A DNA stretch of 64,000 nt from Bradyrhizobium sp. AZCC 1721 (GTDB lineage: Bacteria > Pseudomonadota > Alphaproteobacteria > Rhizobiales > Xanthobacteraceae): assembly GCF_036924715.1 (NCBI RefSeq), contig NZ_JAZHSB010000001.1, positions 620,001 through 684,000 on the forward strand, written 5' to 3'. Position 1 is the stretch's first letter; every line of letters starts with the position of its first letter. Shown here piece after piece: positions 42,900 through 52,995 of this stretch. A model generated the notes under the pieces. The model did not search any database, was not told where the DNA came from, and saw only the letters and a program-made list of their open reading frames with translations. The position numbers and the translations under genes were made by a program.

Positions 42900-43085
42900 T
42901 CATCTGATTGTGCGTTGCATTCGGCGGAGCATCGCGCGCGCGCCGAGGACGACGAGCAGCGCACGATCGAGCTGTTTGGAATCGATTTGGCCGATGATGC
43001 TCAGGACACGATCGTGTCGCAGCGCGATCATCTTGTCTGTCATAATTTGTGAACGAACACGAAGCCCATTCGAAGGCTTTTCTGG
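42900..43085 (-). pseudogene. MazF/PemK-type toxin, C-terminal remnant
   Basis: On the minus strand the frame ending at the TGA at 42900 reads PSNGLRVRSQIMTDKMIALR, then HDRVLSIIGQIDSKQLDRAL and LVVLGARAMLRRMQRTIR. This follows the MazF C-terminal pattern (NGL..xSQxMxDK ... R..xxIGxx ... xxRALxxxLG). The N-terminal half, with the conserved GDIY/RPxLVI strand, is absent. Upstream, the frame runs without a family match into a repeated element at 43134-43184. No antitoxin gene is present. From an internal ATG at 43043 only 47 codons could be made, so this is a relic. The rest of the gap 42798-43241 holds the repeat and nothing else I can name. Confidence 0.7.
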
Positions 43086-43133
43086 GCTTGCTCCACTTCT
43101 TGACCACAGCGCGGCGCGAGCGCCGGCGAGCCA

Positions 43134-43184
43134 GGGCCCATTCTACTTTGCATGGGGTTGTTTTCGCGATTTTGTGTCCAGGCC
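43134..43184. repeat. 51-bp repeated element, copy 1
   Basis: It begins GGGCCCA and contains CTACTTTGCATGGGGTTG followed by TTTTCGC. The copy at 60524-60574 matches it at about 44 of 51 positions, including 25 identical central bases. Both copies lie just after the stop codon of a minus-strand gene, in the same orientation (lepA here, the DUF2865 gene there). Confidence 0.7.
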
Positions 43185-43241
43185 GTCGGAGAGGCGCGCT
43201 GCGCCCGGCACACGAGATCGTTAGTGCTTCGCGAGCAGCCC

Positions 43242-45053
<1,812 letters not shown>

Positions 45054-45161
45054 GGGGCGCGGGATAGCATTCGCGTCCCCGTGCGGCAACCATCTTGCTG
45101 TATTTTAAGGGGCTTTCTTCACGCCAAGCTGATTCCACTTGGGCCGAAAACACGCTAGGCA

Positions 45162-46766
45162 ATGGCCATGTCGACTGCATCCATTTCGCCCACGGCCGCG
45201 CGCTTGAGGCGCATTCCCTCGATCCGGCGGCTGGCGGCGTGGCTGGCCTCACGCGCCAGTGATCCCAAAGCCAGCCTGTGGCTGGTGACCGGCTTTGCCG
45301 TGGTCCACGCCGTGCTGTGGACGCTGATCCTGGTCAGTCTGAAGACCGGGCAGGACGTCCATATGGACGTCGCGGAAGCCTTCGCCTGGGGGCAGAAGTT
45401 CCTGCTCGGCTATGGCAAGCACCCGCCGCTGTCGGGATGGGTCGCCGGCATCTGGTTCATGCTGTTTCCGGTCACGGACTGGGCGACCTATGCATTGGCA
45501 ATGGCGACGCTTGGCTGCTCCCTCGTGATCTGCTGGCTATTGGCGTTGCGCGTGGTCGATCGCCGCCGCGCGTTCTTCGTCGTGGCGATGCTCGCGCTCT
45601 ATCCGATCTTCAACTTCAAGGGCTTCAAGTACAATCCGGACCTGCTGCAACTCGTCACGCTGCCGCTCGTCGTGCTGGCCTATCTCGACGCGTTCGAGAA
45701 ACGCAGCCTCAAATCGGGCGTGTGGCTCGGGCTCGCCGGTGCGCTGGCGCTGATGACCAAATACTGGGTGCTGACCATGATCGGCGCCGTCGGCCTTGCC
45801 GCGTTGATCCATCCGCAGCGTTTGCAGTTCCTGCGTTCGCCGGCGCCATGGGTCGCGATTGCCACGCTCGTGGTCGTAATGCTCCCGCACTTCATGTGGC
45901 TGAAGCAGGTGAACTTCGTCCCGCTCACCTATGCCGGCGATACTTACTCTCTCACCGATCGCGCGATGATCGACGATCTCGCGCTGGGCTATGTCGGGCA
46001 CAATCTCGCGCTGCTGGCCGCACCGGTGATACTCGGCGCGATCGCGCTGATGTGGCGGCCGTTGCGCCTGATGCCGTTTCCGGCCTTCGCGCGCGGCGCC
46101 AACACCGGCGTCAACATTTCGCAGGCGATCAATGTCTGGATCGTCCAGGCGGTCGTGGCGATCGGTCCGCCGCTGGGTGCGTTGATATTCCACGTCTACA
46201 TCAAGACCGACTGGGGCATCCCGCTGTTCTTCCTGGTGCCGCTCGCGCTGGTCGCGATCCCTGCGGTGCGGATCCGCAAGATCGCGCTGTTGAACCTGAC
46301 GACGACCTGGCTCGTCATTTCGCTCGTCGTGCTGGCGATATCGCCAAGGATCGTCGCCTACGAACTGGATGAAAAGCGCACCGCAGGCGCGCCCTACCGG
46401 GCGCGTTCCGAACTCGCCCGCGAACTGACCGAAGCCTGGCACACGCGGTTTTATTCGCGCTGGCCGGTGGTCGCCGCCTATACCGATACCGGCCAGCCTG
46501 TCACCTTCTACAGCCCCGACCATCCGGCGCCGCTGACGCCGGACGAGCCGTGGTCGTCCGGCCTGACCTCGCTCGAGGAGGCGAAGCGATCGGGCTTCAT
46601 CGGCATCTGCGAGGTCGGCGACTGGAAGCTGGAAAAATGCGAGGCGTGGATGCAGGCCCATGCCGCCAATGCCGAGCGCATGGTGATGACCACGCGGCGA
46701 CTCTTTCTCGGCAAGGCTGGCCCCGCGACGGCCTGGAACATCTTCATCGTACCGCCGGCCAGATAG
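45162..46766 (+). CDS. Glycosyltransferase family 39-type membrane protein
   Basis: The 534-residue protein has about ten to twelve membrane helices. The first periplasmic loop carries the DVAEAFAWGQKFLLGYGKHPPLSGWVAG segment. Its acidic residue and KHPPL motif are like the PMT/ArnT family, which uses polyprenyl-phosphate sugar donors. A soluble C-terminal domain of about 130 residues follows (PVTFYSPDHPAPLTPDEPWSSG, ICEVGDWKLEKCEAW). It probably transfers a sugar to lipid A or another envelope molecule. Acceptor and sugar are unknown. An SDR gene follows after 22 bases. Confidence 0.85.
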   Translation: MAMSTASISPTAARLRRIPSIRRLAAWLASRASDPKASLWLVTGFAVVHAVLWTLILVSLKTGQDVHMDVAEAFAWGQKFLLGYGKHPPLSGWVAGIWFMLFPVTDWATYALAMATLGCSLVICWLLALRVVDRRRAFFVVAMLALYPIFNFKGFKYNPDLLQLVTLPLVVLAYLDAFEKRSLKSGVWLGLAGALALMTKYWVLTMIGAVGLAALIHPQRLQFLRSPAPWVAIATLVVVMLPHFMWLKQVNFVPLTYAGDTYSLTDRAMIDDLALGYVGHNLALLAAPVILGAIALMWRPLRLMPFPAFARGANTGVNISQAINVWIVQAVVAIGPPLGALIFHVYIKTDWGIPLFFLVPLALVAIPAVRIRKIALLNLTTTWLVISLVVLAISPRIVAYELDEKRTAGAPYRARSELARELTEAWHTRFYSRWPVVAAYTDTGQPVTFYSPDHPAPLTPDEPWSSGLTSLEEAKRSGFIGICEVGDWKLEKCEAWMQAHAANAERMVMTTRRLFLGKAGPATAWNIFIVPPAR

Positions 46767-46788
46767 AAATCACTCGAAGGGGCAACGC

Positions 46789-47586
46789 ATGGATCTCGAC
46801 CTGACGGATAAAACGGCGCTCGTGACCGGCTCGACCCGCGGCATCGGGCTCGCGACCGCCATCGGGCTTGCGCAAATGGGCGCGGAGGTGATCGTCAACG
46901 GCCGCGAGCAGGCGGCGGTCGGCGAGGCCGTGGCGAAAGTTGAACAGGTTGCGCCGTCGGCCAAGGTGCACGCGGCGGCATTCGATCTTGGCCATGCGGC
47001 GGGCTGTGCCGCGCTGGTGGCGCAATTCCCTGAAGTCGACATTCTCGTCAACAATCTCGGCATCTACGAACCAAAGGGCTTTTTCGAGATCGAGGATTCC
47101 GATTGGTCGAGGATGTTCGAAGTCAACGTCATGAGCGGGGTGCGGCTGACGCGGCACTATTTGAAGCGGATGCTTGATAACAAGGACTGGGGTCGCGTCG
47201 TGTTCGTCTCCAGCGAATCCGGTGTCTTCGTTCCGAAGGAGATGGTGCATTACGGCTTCTCGAAATCGGCGCAGCTCGTCATCGCGCGCGGCGCGGCGGA
47301 AACCACCAAGGGCACCAACGTGACTGTCAACTCGGTGATGCCCGGCCCGACCTGGGTCGAGATGGCGCCGGTTCGCCTGGCCGCGCGCGCGAAAGCTGCG
47401 GGCACGACCGTCGACGATCTCGTCTCGCGCACCTTCAGCGAACGCCGCCCGGCATCGCTCTTGCAGCGTTACGCCGCGCCGGAAGAGATCGCCAATCTGA
47501 TCTGCTACGTCTGTTCAAAAGCCTCCAGCGCCACCAACGGCGCCGCGCTGCGCGCCGACGGCGGGATTGTGACGAATCCGTTTTGA
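46789..47586 (+). CDS. SDR family oxidoreductase
   Basis: The 265-residue protein is a classical short-chain dehydrogenase. The cofactor motif is TGSTRGIGLATA, NNLG is at DILVNNLGIYEPKG, the catalytic Ser is in VFVSSESGVFVP, and Tyr and Lys are in HYGFSKSA. A conserved ADGG sits near the C-terminus. VIVNGRE after the second strand suggests NADP(H) preference through Arg. It converges on ptsH with seven bases between the stops and follows the GT39 gene closely. Confidence 0.9.
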   Translation: MDLDLTDKTALVTGSTRGIGLATAIGLAQMGAEVIVNGREQAAVGEAVAKVEQVAPSAKVHAAAFDLGHAAGCAALVAQFPEVDILVNNLGIYEPKGFFEIEDSDWSRMFEVNVMSGVRLTRHYLKRMLDNKDWGRVVFVSSESGVFVPKEMVHYGFSKSAQLVIARGAAETTKGTNVTVNSVMPGPTWVEMAPVRLAARAKAAGTTVDDLVSRTFSERRPASLLQRYAAPEEIANLICYVCSKASSATNGAALRADGGIVTNPF

Positions 47587-47593
47587 TGGAGTC

Positions 47594-47920
47594 TCACACG
47601 CCTTCTTCGTTGAACTTGTCGGCGACCAGCGCTGCGATCGCATCGACCGCTTGCTGCGCCTCGGGGCCGATCGCGGAGACCGTGACCGAGGTTCCAGGTC
47701 CCGCGGCCAGCATCATCAACCCCATGATCGAGGTGCCGCCCACGGTCTCGCTGCCGCGCGTCACCCAGACCTCGGCGTTGAAGCGCTCGACCATCTGGAC
47801 GAATTTGGCCGAGGCCCGCGCGTGCAGGCCGCGCTTGTTGATGATCTGAAGTTCCCGCGAGATGGCGCCCGCGGGCACGCTCGGCCCGAGTTCCTTGTCG
47901 GGCGCGGCCTCGTCGCTCAT
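47594..47920 (-). CDS. ptsH: HPr family phosphocarrier protein
   Basis: The start is ATG 47920, overlapping the EIIA stop by four bases (ATGA). The 108-residue protein has an acidic N-terminal extension of about 20 residues and then the HPr fold. The phosphorylation site His is in NKRGLHARASAKFVQ and the regulatory Ser is in GGTSIMGLMML, the site for HPr kinase. This is the regulatory PTS of alphaproteobacteria, which has no sugar permease. Enzyme I is not in the window. Confidence 0.93.
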   Translation of the reverse strand: MSDEAAPDKELGPSVPAGAISRELQIINKRGLHARASAKFVQMVERFNAEVWVTRGSETVGGTSIMGLMMLAAGPGTSVTVSAIGPEAQQAVDAIAALVADKFNEEGV

Positions 47921-48318
47921 TTGCCGGCGAGCACGCGGCTGGCGATGGTGACGTATTTGCGGCCGGCTTCCTGCGCCATCGCGATGGCTTCGGGAAGCGA
48001 GCGCTCTTCGCGCACCTTGGCAAGCTTGACCAGCATGGGAAGATTGATGCCTGCGAGCACTTCCACCTTGGGGCGGCTCATGCAGGAAATTGCGAGGTTG
48101 GAAGGTGTGCCGCCGAACATGTCGGTGAGGATGGCGACACCATCGCCGCTGTCGACGCGATTCACCGCTTCGATGATATCGCTTCGACACAGATCGGAGT
48201 CGTCTTCGGCTCCAATCGTGATGGCTTCAATTTGTTTTTGCGGACCCATGACATGTTCGAGCGCCGCCTTGAACTCGTCGGCAAGGCGCCCATGGGTCAC
48301 AAGCACTAGACCAATCAT
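47917..48318 (-). CDS. manX: PTS EIIA component, mannose family
   Basis: The start is ATG 48318 (MIGLVLVTHGRLADEFKAAL) after GAGGAG. The 133-residue protein is a lone EIIA-Man domain: His near residue 9 in LVTHGRLA receives phosphate from HPr. AILTDMFGGTPSNLA and EVLAGINLPMLVKL complete the fold. There are no IIB/IIC/IID partners, so it acts as a phosphorylation-state signal, not in sugar import. In related bacteria this protein joins control of HPr kinase and ChvG signalling. The gap to hprK is 132 bases. Confidence 0.92.
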   Translation of the reverse strand: MIGLVLVTHGRLADEFKAALEHVMGPQKQIEAITIGAEDDSDLCRSDIIEAVNRVDSGDGVAILTDMFGGTPSNLAISCMSRPKVEVLAGINLPMLVKLAKVREERSLPEAIAMAQEAGRKYVTIASRVLAGK

Positions 48319-48450
48319 CGGAAACTCCTCGCGGGTGCTTTTTGGTGCACCGCACGAACGCGCCACTTTGACCATCCAGAGGCCCCGCGCAAGAGGGCAT
48401 CTTGGCTATTGTTCCGGAATTTGCCGGTAAAGAGTGAGGCCTGCGCCGGT

Positions 48451-48972
48451 TTATTCGGTGGCGATATTGGGGCTTATATGGTTACCAATCCCCTTCGAAC
48501 AATCATCCAAAGGTTGGACGGAACCTGAACCGACGGTTGTTGTCAGAGCCGCTACAATCAATGGGAGGGGGTCGTAGCCGGCCCCGACGGGGATTCTCGG
48601 TAGTAAAACACCATTCAGGCGGATGGAGAGCGCTTCTGGCGGCGGCAGCCGCTCGGCATCGCTGGCCGCAAGATCGACGACGAGGCCCACCACCGCCTCC
48701 CCAACAAAGTCACAATGGCGAATGCCGAGGCCCCGTACCTCGATCAGCCCGGCCAATTCTCGCGCCGGGCGGACCAACAATTGTCCGGCGACTGTGTCGA
48801 GATGGACACGGTCATCGCCGACCAAAACGGCCCGCGGAACCTGTCCAGTGCGTCCGGCGAGAATCAGATCGAAGGCTAGCCGCGACTTGCCGGCGCCAGA
48901 TGGCCCGCGGATCAGCACGGCGCGCTCGCCCACCAGCACGGCGGAGGCGTGCACGCTCGCGCCCGCCGTCAT
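48451..48972 (-). CDS. hprK: HPr kinase/phosphorylase, short form
   Basis: The 173-residue protein is only the C-terminal catalytic domain of HprK, as usual in alphaproteobacteria. Walker A is RGPSGAGKSRLAFDLI, the Asp pair is in VGDDRVHLD, and the HPrK signature loop is EVRGLGIRH. It phosphorylates or dephosphorylates HPr at the Ser of GGTSIMG. Its start overlaps the chvG stop (ATGA). That coupling ties the metabolic phosphorelay to the envelope two-component system. Confidence 0.92.
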   Translation of the reverse strand: MTAGASVHASAVLVGERAVLIRGPSGAGKSRLAFDLILAGRTGQVPRAVLVGDDRVHLDTVAGQLLVRPARELAGLIEVRGLGIRHCDFVGEAVVGLVVDLAASDAERLPPPEALSIRLNGVLLPRIPVGAGYDPLPLIVAALTTTVGSGSVQPLDDCSKGIGNHISPNIATE

Positions 48973-50786
48973 GGCGTGGGCAGCCTGACCACGAACCGCG
49001 CACCCGCCACGCTCGGCTTGCCGTCGGCGCCGGCCGGGCCGTGGCGGTTTTCCGCCCAGATCCGCCCGTTGTGCGCTTCGATAATCTGCTTGGAGATCGA
49101 TAGGCCGAGACCTGAGTTCTGGCCAAAGCCCTGATGAGGACGGTCGGTGTAGAAGCGCTCGAAGATGCGTTCCAGCGCATCCTCGCCGATGCCCGGTCCG
49201 TCGTCATCGACGATGATTTCGATCTCCGAGCGCGCGCGGCGGCAGGTGACGCGCACCTTCCCGCCGGGGGTGGAGAAGGATTGTGCATTGGACAGCAGGT
49301 TGGAGATCACCTGTCCCAGCCGGGAATCGTGGCCCGGCACCGAGAACGTATCGGTGGCGCCGCGGCCGTCGAAGCGCGCTTCGACCGCGACGTCGTGGCC
49401 GAGCCGGGTTTCGTTGGCGACCGAGGTCAGCGTCGTCAGCAGCCGGCGGAGATCGACCGGGGCCATGTCCTGGCGCTGCAATTCGGCATCGAGGCGGCTC
49501 GCATCTGAAATATCCGAGATCAGCCGGTCGAGCCGCTTGACGTCGTGCTCGATCACCTCGAGCAGGCGCGCGCGGCTGGTGTCGTTGCGTGCCAAAGGCA
49601 GCGTTTCCACCGCCGAGCGCAGCGAGGTCAGCGGATTCTTCAATTCATGGGCGACGTCGGCGGCGAACATCTCGATCGCCTCGATGCGGCTGTAGAGCGC
49701 ATTCGTCATGTCGCGCAGCGCGCCGGACAGATGGCCGATCTCGTCGCGGCGGCGGGTGAAATCGGGAATCTCGACGCGGGTCTGGATGCGCCGGCGGACG
49801 CGCTCGGCGCCGTCGGCCAGCCGCCGCACCGGACCCGCGATCGTGCTCGCGAGCAAGAGCGACAGCACGATCATGACCGCGGAGGCCACGCCGCCGACCT
49901 TCAGGATCGCCAGCCGCTCGGCGGTCACCATCTGGTCGATGTCGTCGCCTTGCGTCGAGAGCATCAGCGCACCGTGTACAGCACGGAAGCGCTGCACGGG
50001 GACGGCGACCGAGACGATCACCTCGCCGCGGTCGTTGACGCGCACCATGCTGCTCTTGACGCCGTCGAGCGCCTGCACGATTTCCTGATAGCCCTTGCCG
50101 TTCTCCGGGCCCAGTTCGCGATAGAGCGGCAGGTCGCCGCGATTGAGCCAGGTGCGGGTCGCGATCAGCGCGCGTTCGACGAAGCCTGGCTTCTCCGTGG
50201 AAGGTGGCGGCAGTTCGAATCGCAATACGTCGCCGCGGCCATAGAGACTGCGGCTGTCGAGGATCATGCCGCCGTCGCCGCCATAGATGCGGGCGCGCGT
50301 CTTGGTCGGTGAGATCAGCCGCCGCAGCACCGGCGCGACCCGCTCCGGATTGATCGGAAAATCCAGCCCGGAAGATTCGTCCGGCGCGCCGTAGCTTTCG
50401 CCGGGCTTGAGATCGAGCAGCCGGTCCGGATCGATCGTGATGGTGTTGGTTTCGACGGTGGCGGAGGCGGCAATCGCGCCGGCGATGATTTCGGCCTGCA
50501 CCAGAAGGCTCTGCGCCCGCGCATCGATCAGGCCGGCACGGAATTGCGAGAGATAGAGAATGCTCGCCACCAGCGCGACGAGGCCTGCCAGATTGAGCGA
50601 GACAATCCGGCGCGTGAGGCTGGAGAAGGAAAGCGCGAAGAAGAATTGCCCGGCCCGGCGCAACCAGCCGAGCGGTCGTCGCCAGCCCTTCTCGCCCGCA
50701 TTATCCTCGGCAACGCGTTCCCGATCGAGGAGCTCCAAAGCATCCTCGTGGTTCAGGTTGGGATCGGGCTGCGTTCGATCTAGCAA
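48969..50786 (-). CDS. chvG: ChvG-type sensor histidine kinase
   Basis: The first codon appears to be TTG at 50786 (LLDRTQPDPNLNHEDALELL), with no strong ribosome site; the 605-residue length fits the family. Two membrane helices (SLNLAGLVALVASILYLS and VGGVASAVMIVLSLLLAS) enclose a periplasmic sensor of about 200 residues. HAMP, the H-box (ADVAHELKNPLTSLRSAVE), N-box (NLLSNAQSF) and G-boxes (VDDDGPGIG, NSGLGLSISKQI) follow. ChvG/ExoS senses acidity or envelope conditions and phosphorylates ChvI, which controls exopolysaccharide, motility and host-interaction genes. Confidence 0.94.
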   Translation of the reverse strand: MLDRTQPDPNLNHEDALELLDRERVAEDNAGEKGWRRPLGWLRRAGQFFFALSFSSLTRRIVSLNLAGLVALVASILYLSQFRAGLIDARAQSLLVQAEIIAGAIAASATVETNTITIDPDRLLDLKPGESYGAPDESSGLDFPINPERVAPVLRRLISPTKTRARIYGGDGGMILDSRSLYGRGDVLRFELPPPSTEKPGFVERALIATRTWLNRGDLPLYRELGPENGKGYQEIVQALDGVKSSMVRVNDRGEVIVSVAVPVQRFRAVHGALMLSTQGDDIDQMVTAERLAILKVGGVASAVMIVLSLLLASTIAGPVRRLADGAERVRRRIQTRVEIPDFTRRRDEIGHLSGALRDMTNALYSRIEAIEMFAADVAHELKNPLTSLRSAVETLPLARNDTSRARLLEVIEHDVKRLDRLISDISDASRLDAELQRQDMAPVDLRRLLTTLTSVANETRLGHDVAVEARFDGRGATDTFSVPGHDSRLGQVISNLLSNAQSFSTPGGKVRVTCRRARSEIEIIVDDDGPGIGEDALERIFERFYTDRPHQGFGQNSGLGLSISKQIIEAHNGRIWAENRHGPAGADGKPSVAGARFVVRLPTP

Positions 50787-50885
50787 TGGCTGAACTGCCG
50801 GTTGTGATGCGCCGATTTCTAGCTCTACGCCTTTACGCCGAACGGGCGGACGTGTCAGTTAACACTTCCGCCCGGAAAACGCAGA

Positions 50886-51587
50886 TCAGGCTTCCTTGAA
50901 GCGATAGCCGACGCCATACAGCGTCTCGATCATCTCGAAATCGTCATCGACGACCTTGAACTTCTTGCGCAGCCGCTTGATGTGGCTGTCGATGGTGCGG
51001 TCGTCGACATAGACCTGGTCGTCATAGGCCGCATCCATCAGCGCGTTGCGGCTCTTCACCACACCGGGCCGCGTGGCCAGCGCCTGCAGGATCAAGAACT
51101 CCGTCACCGTCAGCGTCACCGGCTCGTTCTTCCAGGTGCAAGTGTGACGCTCCGGGTCCATCCGCAACAGGCCGCGGTCCAGCGCGCGTGCATCCGGCTC
51201 CTTCGGAACGGCGGTCGGATCCTTGGGCTGGCCGCGGCGAAGCACGGCCTTGACCCGCTCGACCAAGAGGCGCTGCGAGAACGGCTTGCGGATGAAATCG
51301 TCGGCGCCCATCTTGAGGCCGAACAATTCGTCGATCTCTTCGTCTTTGGACGTTAAGAAGATCACCGGCAGATCGGACTTCTGCCGCAACCGGCGTAGCG
51401 TTTCCATGCCGTCCATGCGCGGCATCTTGATATCGAGGATCGCAAGGTCCGGCGGCGAGGTACGGAAGCCGTCCAGCGCCGAGGCACCATCCGTATAGGT
51501 CATGATACGATAGCCTTCGGCTTCGAGCGCGATCGATACGGAAGTAAGAATGTTGCGGTCATCATCGACCAGGGCGATTGTGGGCAT
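50886..51587 (-). CDS. chvI: ChvI-type response regulator
   Basis: The 233-residue protein belongs to the OmpR/PhoB family. The receiver has the acidic pair in [10 protein letters not shown], phospho-acceptor Asp in [13 protein letters not shown], Thr in [12 protein letters not shown] and Lys in [11 protein letters not shown]. The winged helix ends [19 protein letters not shown] and [12 protein letters not shown]. It lies 99 bases upstream of chvG on the same strand. It is divergent from the HugZ-like gene, with pckA beyond. Confidence 0.95.
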   Translation of the reverse strand: MPTIALVDDDRNILTSVSIALEAEGYRIMTYTDGASALDGFRTSPPDLAILDIKMPRMDGMETLRRLRQKSDLPVIFLTSKDEEIDELFGLKMGADDFIRKPFSQRLLVERVKAVLRRGQPKDPTAVPKEPDARALDRGLLRMDPERHTCTWKNEPVTLTVTEFLILQALATRPGVVKSRNALMDAAYDDQVYVDDRTIDSHIKRLRKKFKVVDDDFEMIETLYGVGYRFKEA

Positions 51588-51806
51588 GAGCCTCTGCTTT
51601 CGAATAAGAGAGTGGCTTAAACGGCGGGCACTTGAGCCAGACGCCGCATAAATGGGCTTCGTACACAGTCAACGAGCAATGCAAGCTGGGCTGAAGTGTG
51701 ACCGAGTTCCGCAAAACGCTCCCCCAAGGAGACGCGCGGCCCCCATATAGCACCCTGACCCGCTGAGAAAAGGCCCTTTTTGCAATAAGATGGCCGGAAA
51801 GGAACC

Positions 51807-52541
51807 ATGCAGCCGACCGCAGATTTTGATGCTTCCAAACTGGCCCGATCGCTGCTTAGGCGTAGCCGGCAGGGCGCATTGGCCACGCTTATGCCCGAAA
51901 GTGGCGATCCCTATTGCTCGCTGGTGAACGTCGCCAGCCATGCCGATGCGTCGCCGATTCTGCTGCTTTCGCGGCTGGCGCTGCATACAAAAAACATCCT
52001 CAACGATGGCAGGGTATCGCTGATGCTGGACGAACGTGCCGCCGGCGATCCGCTGGAGGGCGCACGAATCATGCTTGCGGGACGGGCCGAGGAGGCCCAA
52101 GGGGAAGCTGCGAAAATCCTGCGCCGGCGCTATCTTAACGCTCATCCATCGGCTGAAGCGTTTGTAGATTTCAAGGACTTCTCGTTCTTTCGGATCGTCC
52201 CGTCAGGCCTGCATCTGGTCGCGGGTTTCGGCCGCATCATCGACCTCAGGCCCGAGCAGTTCATGACCGAGATCGACGATGCCGCCGATTTGCAGGAAGC
52301 CGAGCAAGACGCTGTCGAGCATATGAATGAGGATCACCGCGAGGCGATGAACCTCTACGCGACCAAACTGCTGGGCGCCGAGTCCGCGGACTGGCGCTGC
52401 ACCGGTTGCGACCCCGACGGCATGGACATGCAGGCCGGCTCCGCGACGCTGCGGCTCGATTTCCCGGCACGGGTCACCAGCGCCATGGCGTTGCGCAAGA
52501 TGCTCGTGCGGCTGGCGGGCGAGGCGTGGGGCAAGGGCTAA
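51807..52541 (+). CDS. HugZ-like pyridoxamine-phosphate-oxidase fold protein with DUF2470 domain
   Basis: The 244-residue protein has an N-terminal split-barrel FMN or haem-binding domain (RRSRQGALATLMPESGDPYCSLVNVASHAD, LHTKNILNDGRVSLMLDE, FKDFSFFRIVPSGLHLVAGFGRI). A C-terminal DUF2470 domain follows (DAVEHMNEDHREAMNLYATKLLG ... DPDGMDMQAG). This is the HugZ/HutZ layout seen in haem-degrading and haem-iron utilisation proteins, but also in unrelated alphaproteobacterial proteins. No haem uptake genes are near. It stands between chvI and pckA. Confidence 0.85.
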   Translation: MQPTADFDASKLARSLLRRSRQGALATLMPESGDPYCSLVNVASHADASPILLLSRLALHTKNILNDGRVSLMLDERAAGDPLEGARIMLAGRAEEAQGEAAKILRRRYLNAHPSAEAFVDFKDFSFFRIVPSGLHLVAGFGRIIDLRPEQFMTEIDDAADLQEAEQDAVEHMNEDHREAMNLYATKLLGAESADWRCTGCDPDGMDMQAGSATLRLDFPARVTSAMALRKMLVRLAGEAWGKG

Positions 52542-52808
52542 CAAGAGTTAACGCTTGCCATCACGGAGCAACTACGCCGCACCGTCGAATTCATCGCCGA
52601 TGACAGTGAAGAAGATTCAGGCGCTGCTGCCGTAAATCGAAACGATGGTGCAGTTCGCGGTCACGGGCGGAAAGCTTCGTCATGAAAACACGCTCCGCAC
52701 GCTGAAATGTTCTGATGGTGCGACGCAGCAATTGCCGGCCGAGCCAGTCAACGGCGGATGGTCGCGCAACCAAGAGGGCAAACCAGCGCAAAGCAGTGCA
52801 GCAAGCGA

Positions 52809-52822
52809 TTGATACAAATCAA
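52809..52822. promoter_or_regulatory. FNR/FixK-type box
   Basis: TTGATACAAATCAA is a perfect match to the TTGAT-N4-ATCAA palindrome bound by FNR/FixK regulators. It lies 174 bases before the pckA start and 267 bases after the HugZ-like gene. With FixK2-style spacing, a plus-strand transcript would begin near 52856 and lead into pckA. The rest of the 454-base gap 52542-52995 contains the pckA leader and no gene I can support. Confidence 0.6.
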
Positions 52823-52995
52823 CCTTCCGCGCTGGAATAAACCAAATCGCGTGGATCGGCTTGGCAAGCACGGCGTTCATCAATATAGGTCGCCGGACCG
52901 AGGCCGGCAGGCTATAATTCAGGGTCACCGCGACAGAGCGCGTCAAGCGACATGCGCGCGATTCGAGTAACGCGGGTTCGAGGAGGACTTTCTTC

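Noticed and set aside
42868..43224. Plus-strand frame (118 codons) covering the mazF relic and the 51-bp repeat
   Set aside because: It has no similarity to a known family, and its only notable segment (YFAWGCFR) is just the translation of the repeat element.
52591..52791. Minus-strand frame (66 codons) just downstream of the FixK-like box when read on the minus strand
   Set aside because: No ribosome site or recognisable domain. It remains possible but unsupported; I prefer the plus-strand reading toward pckA.
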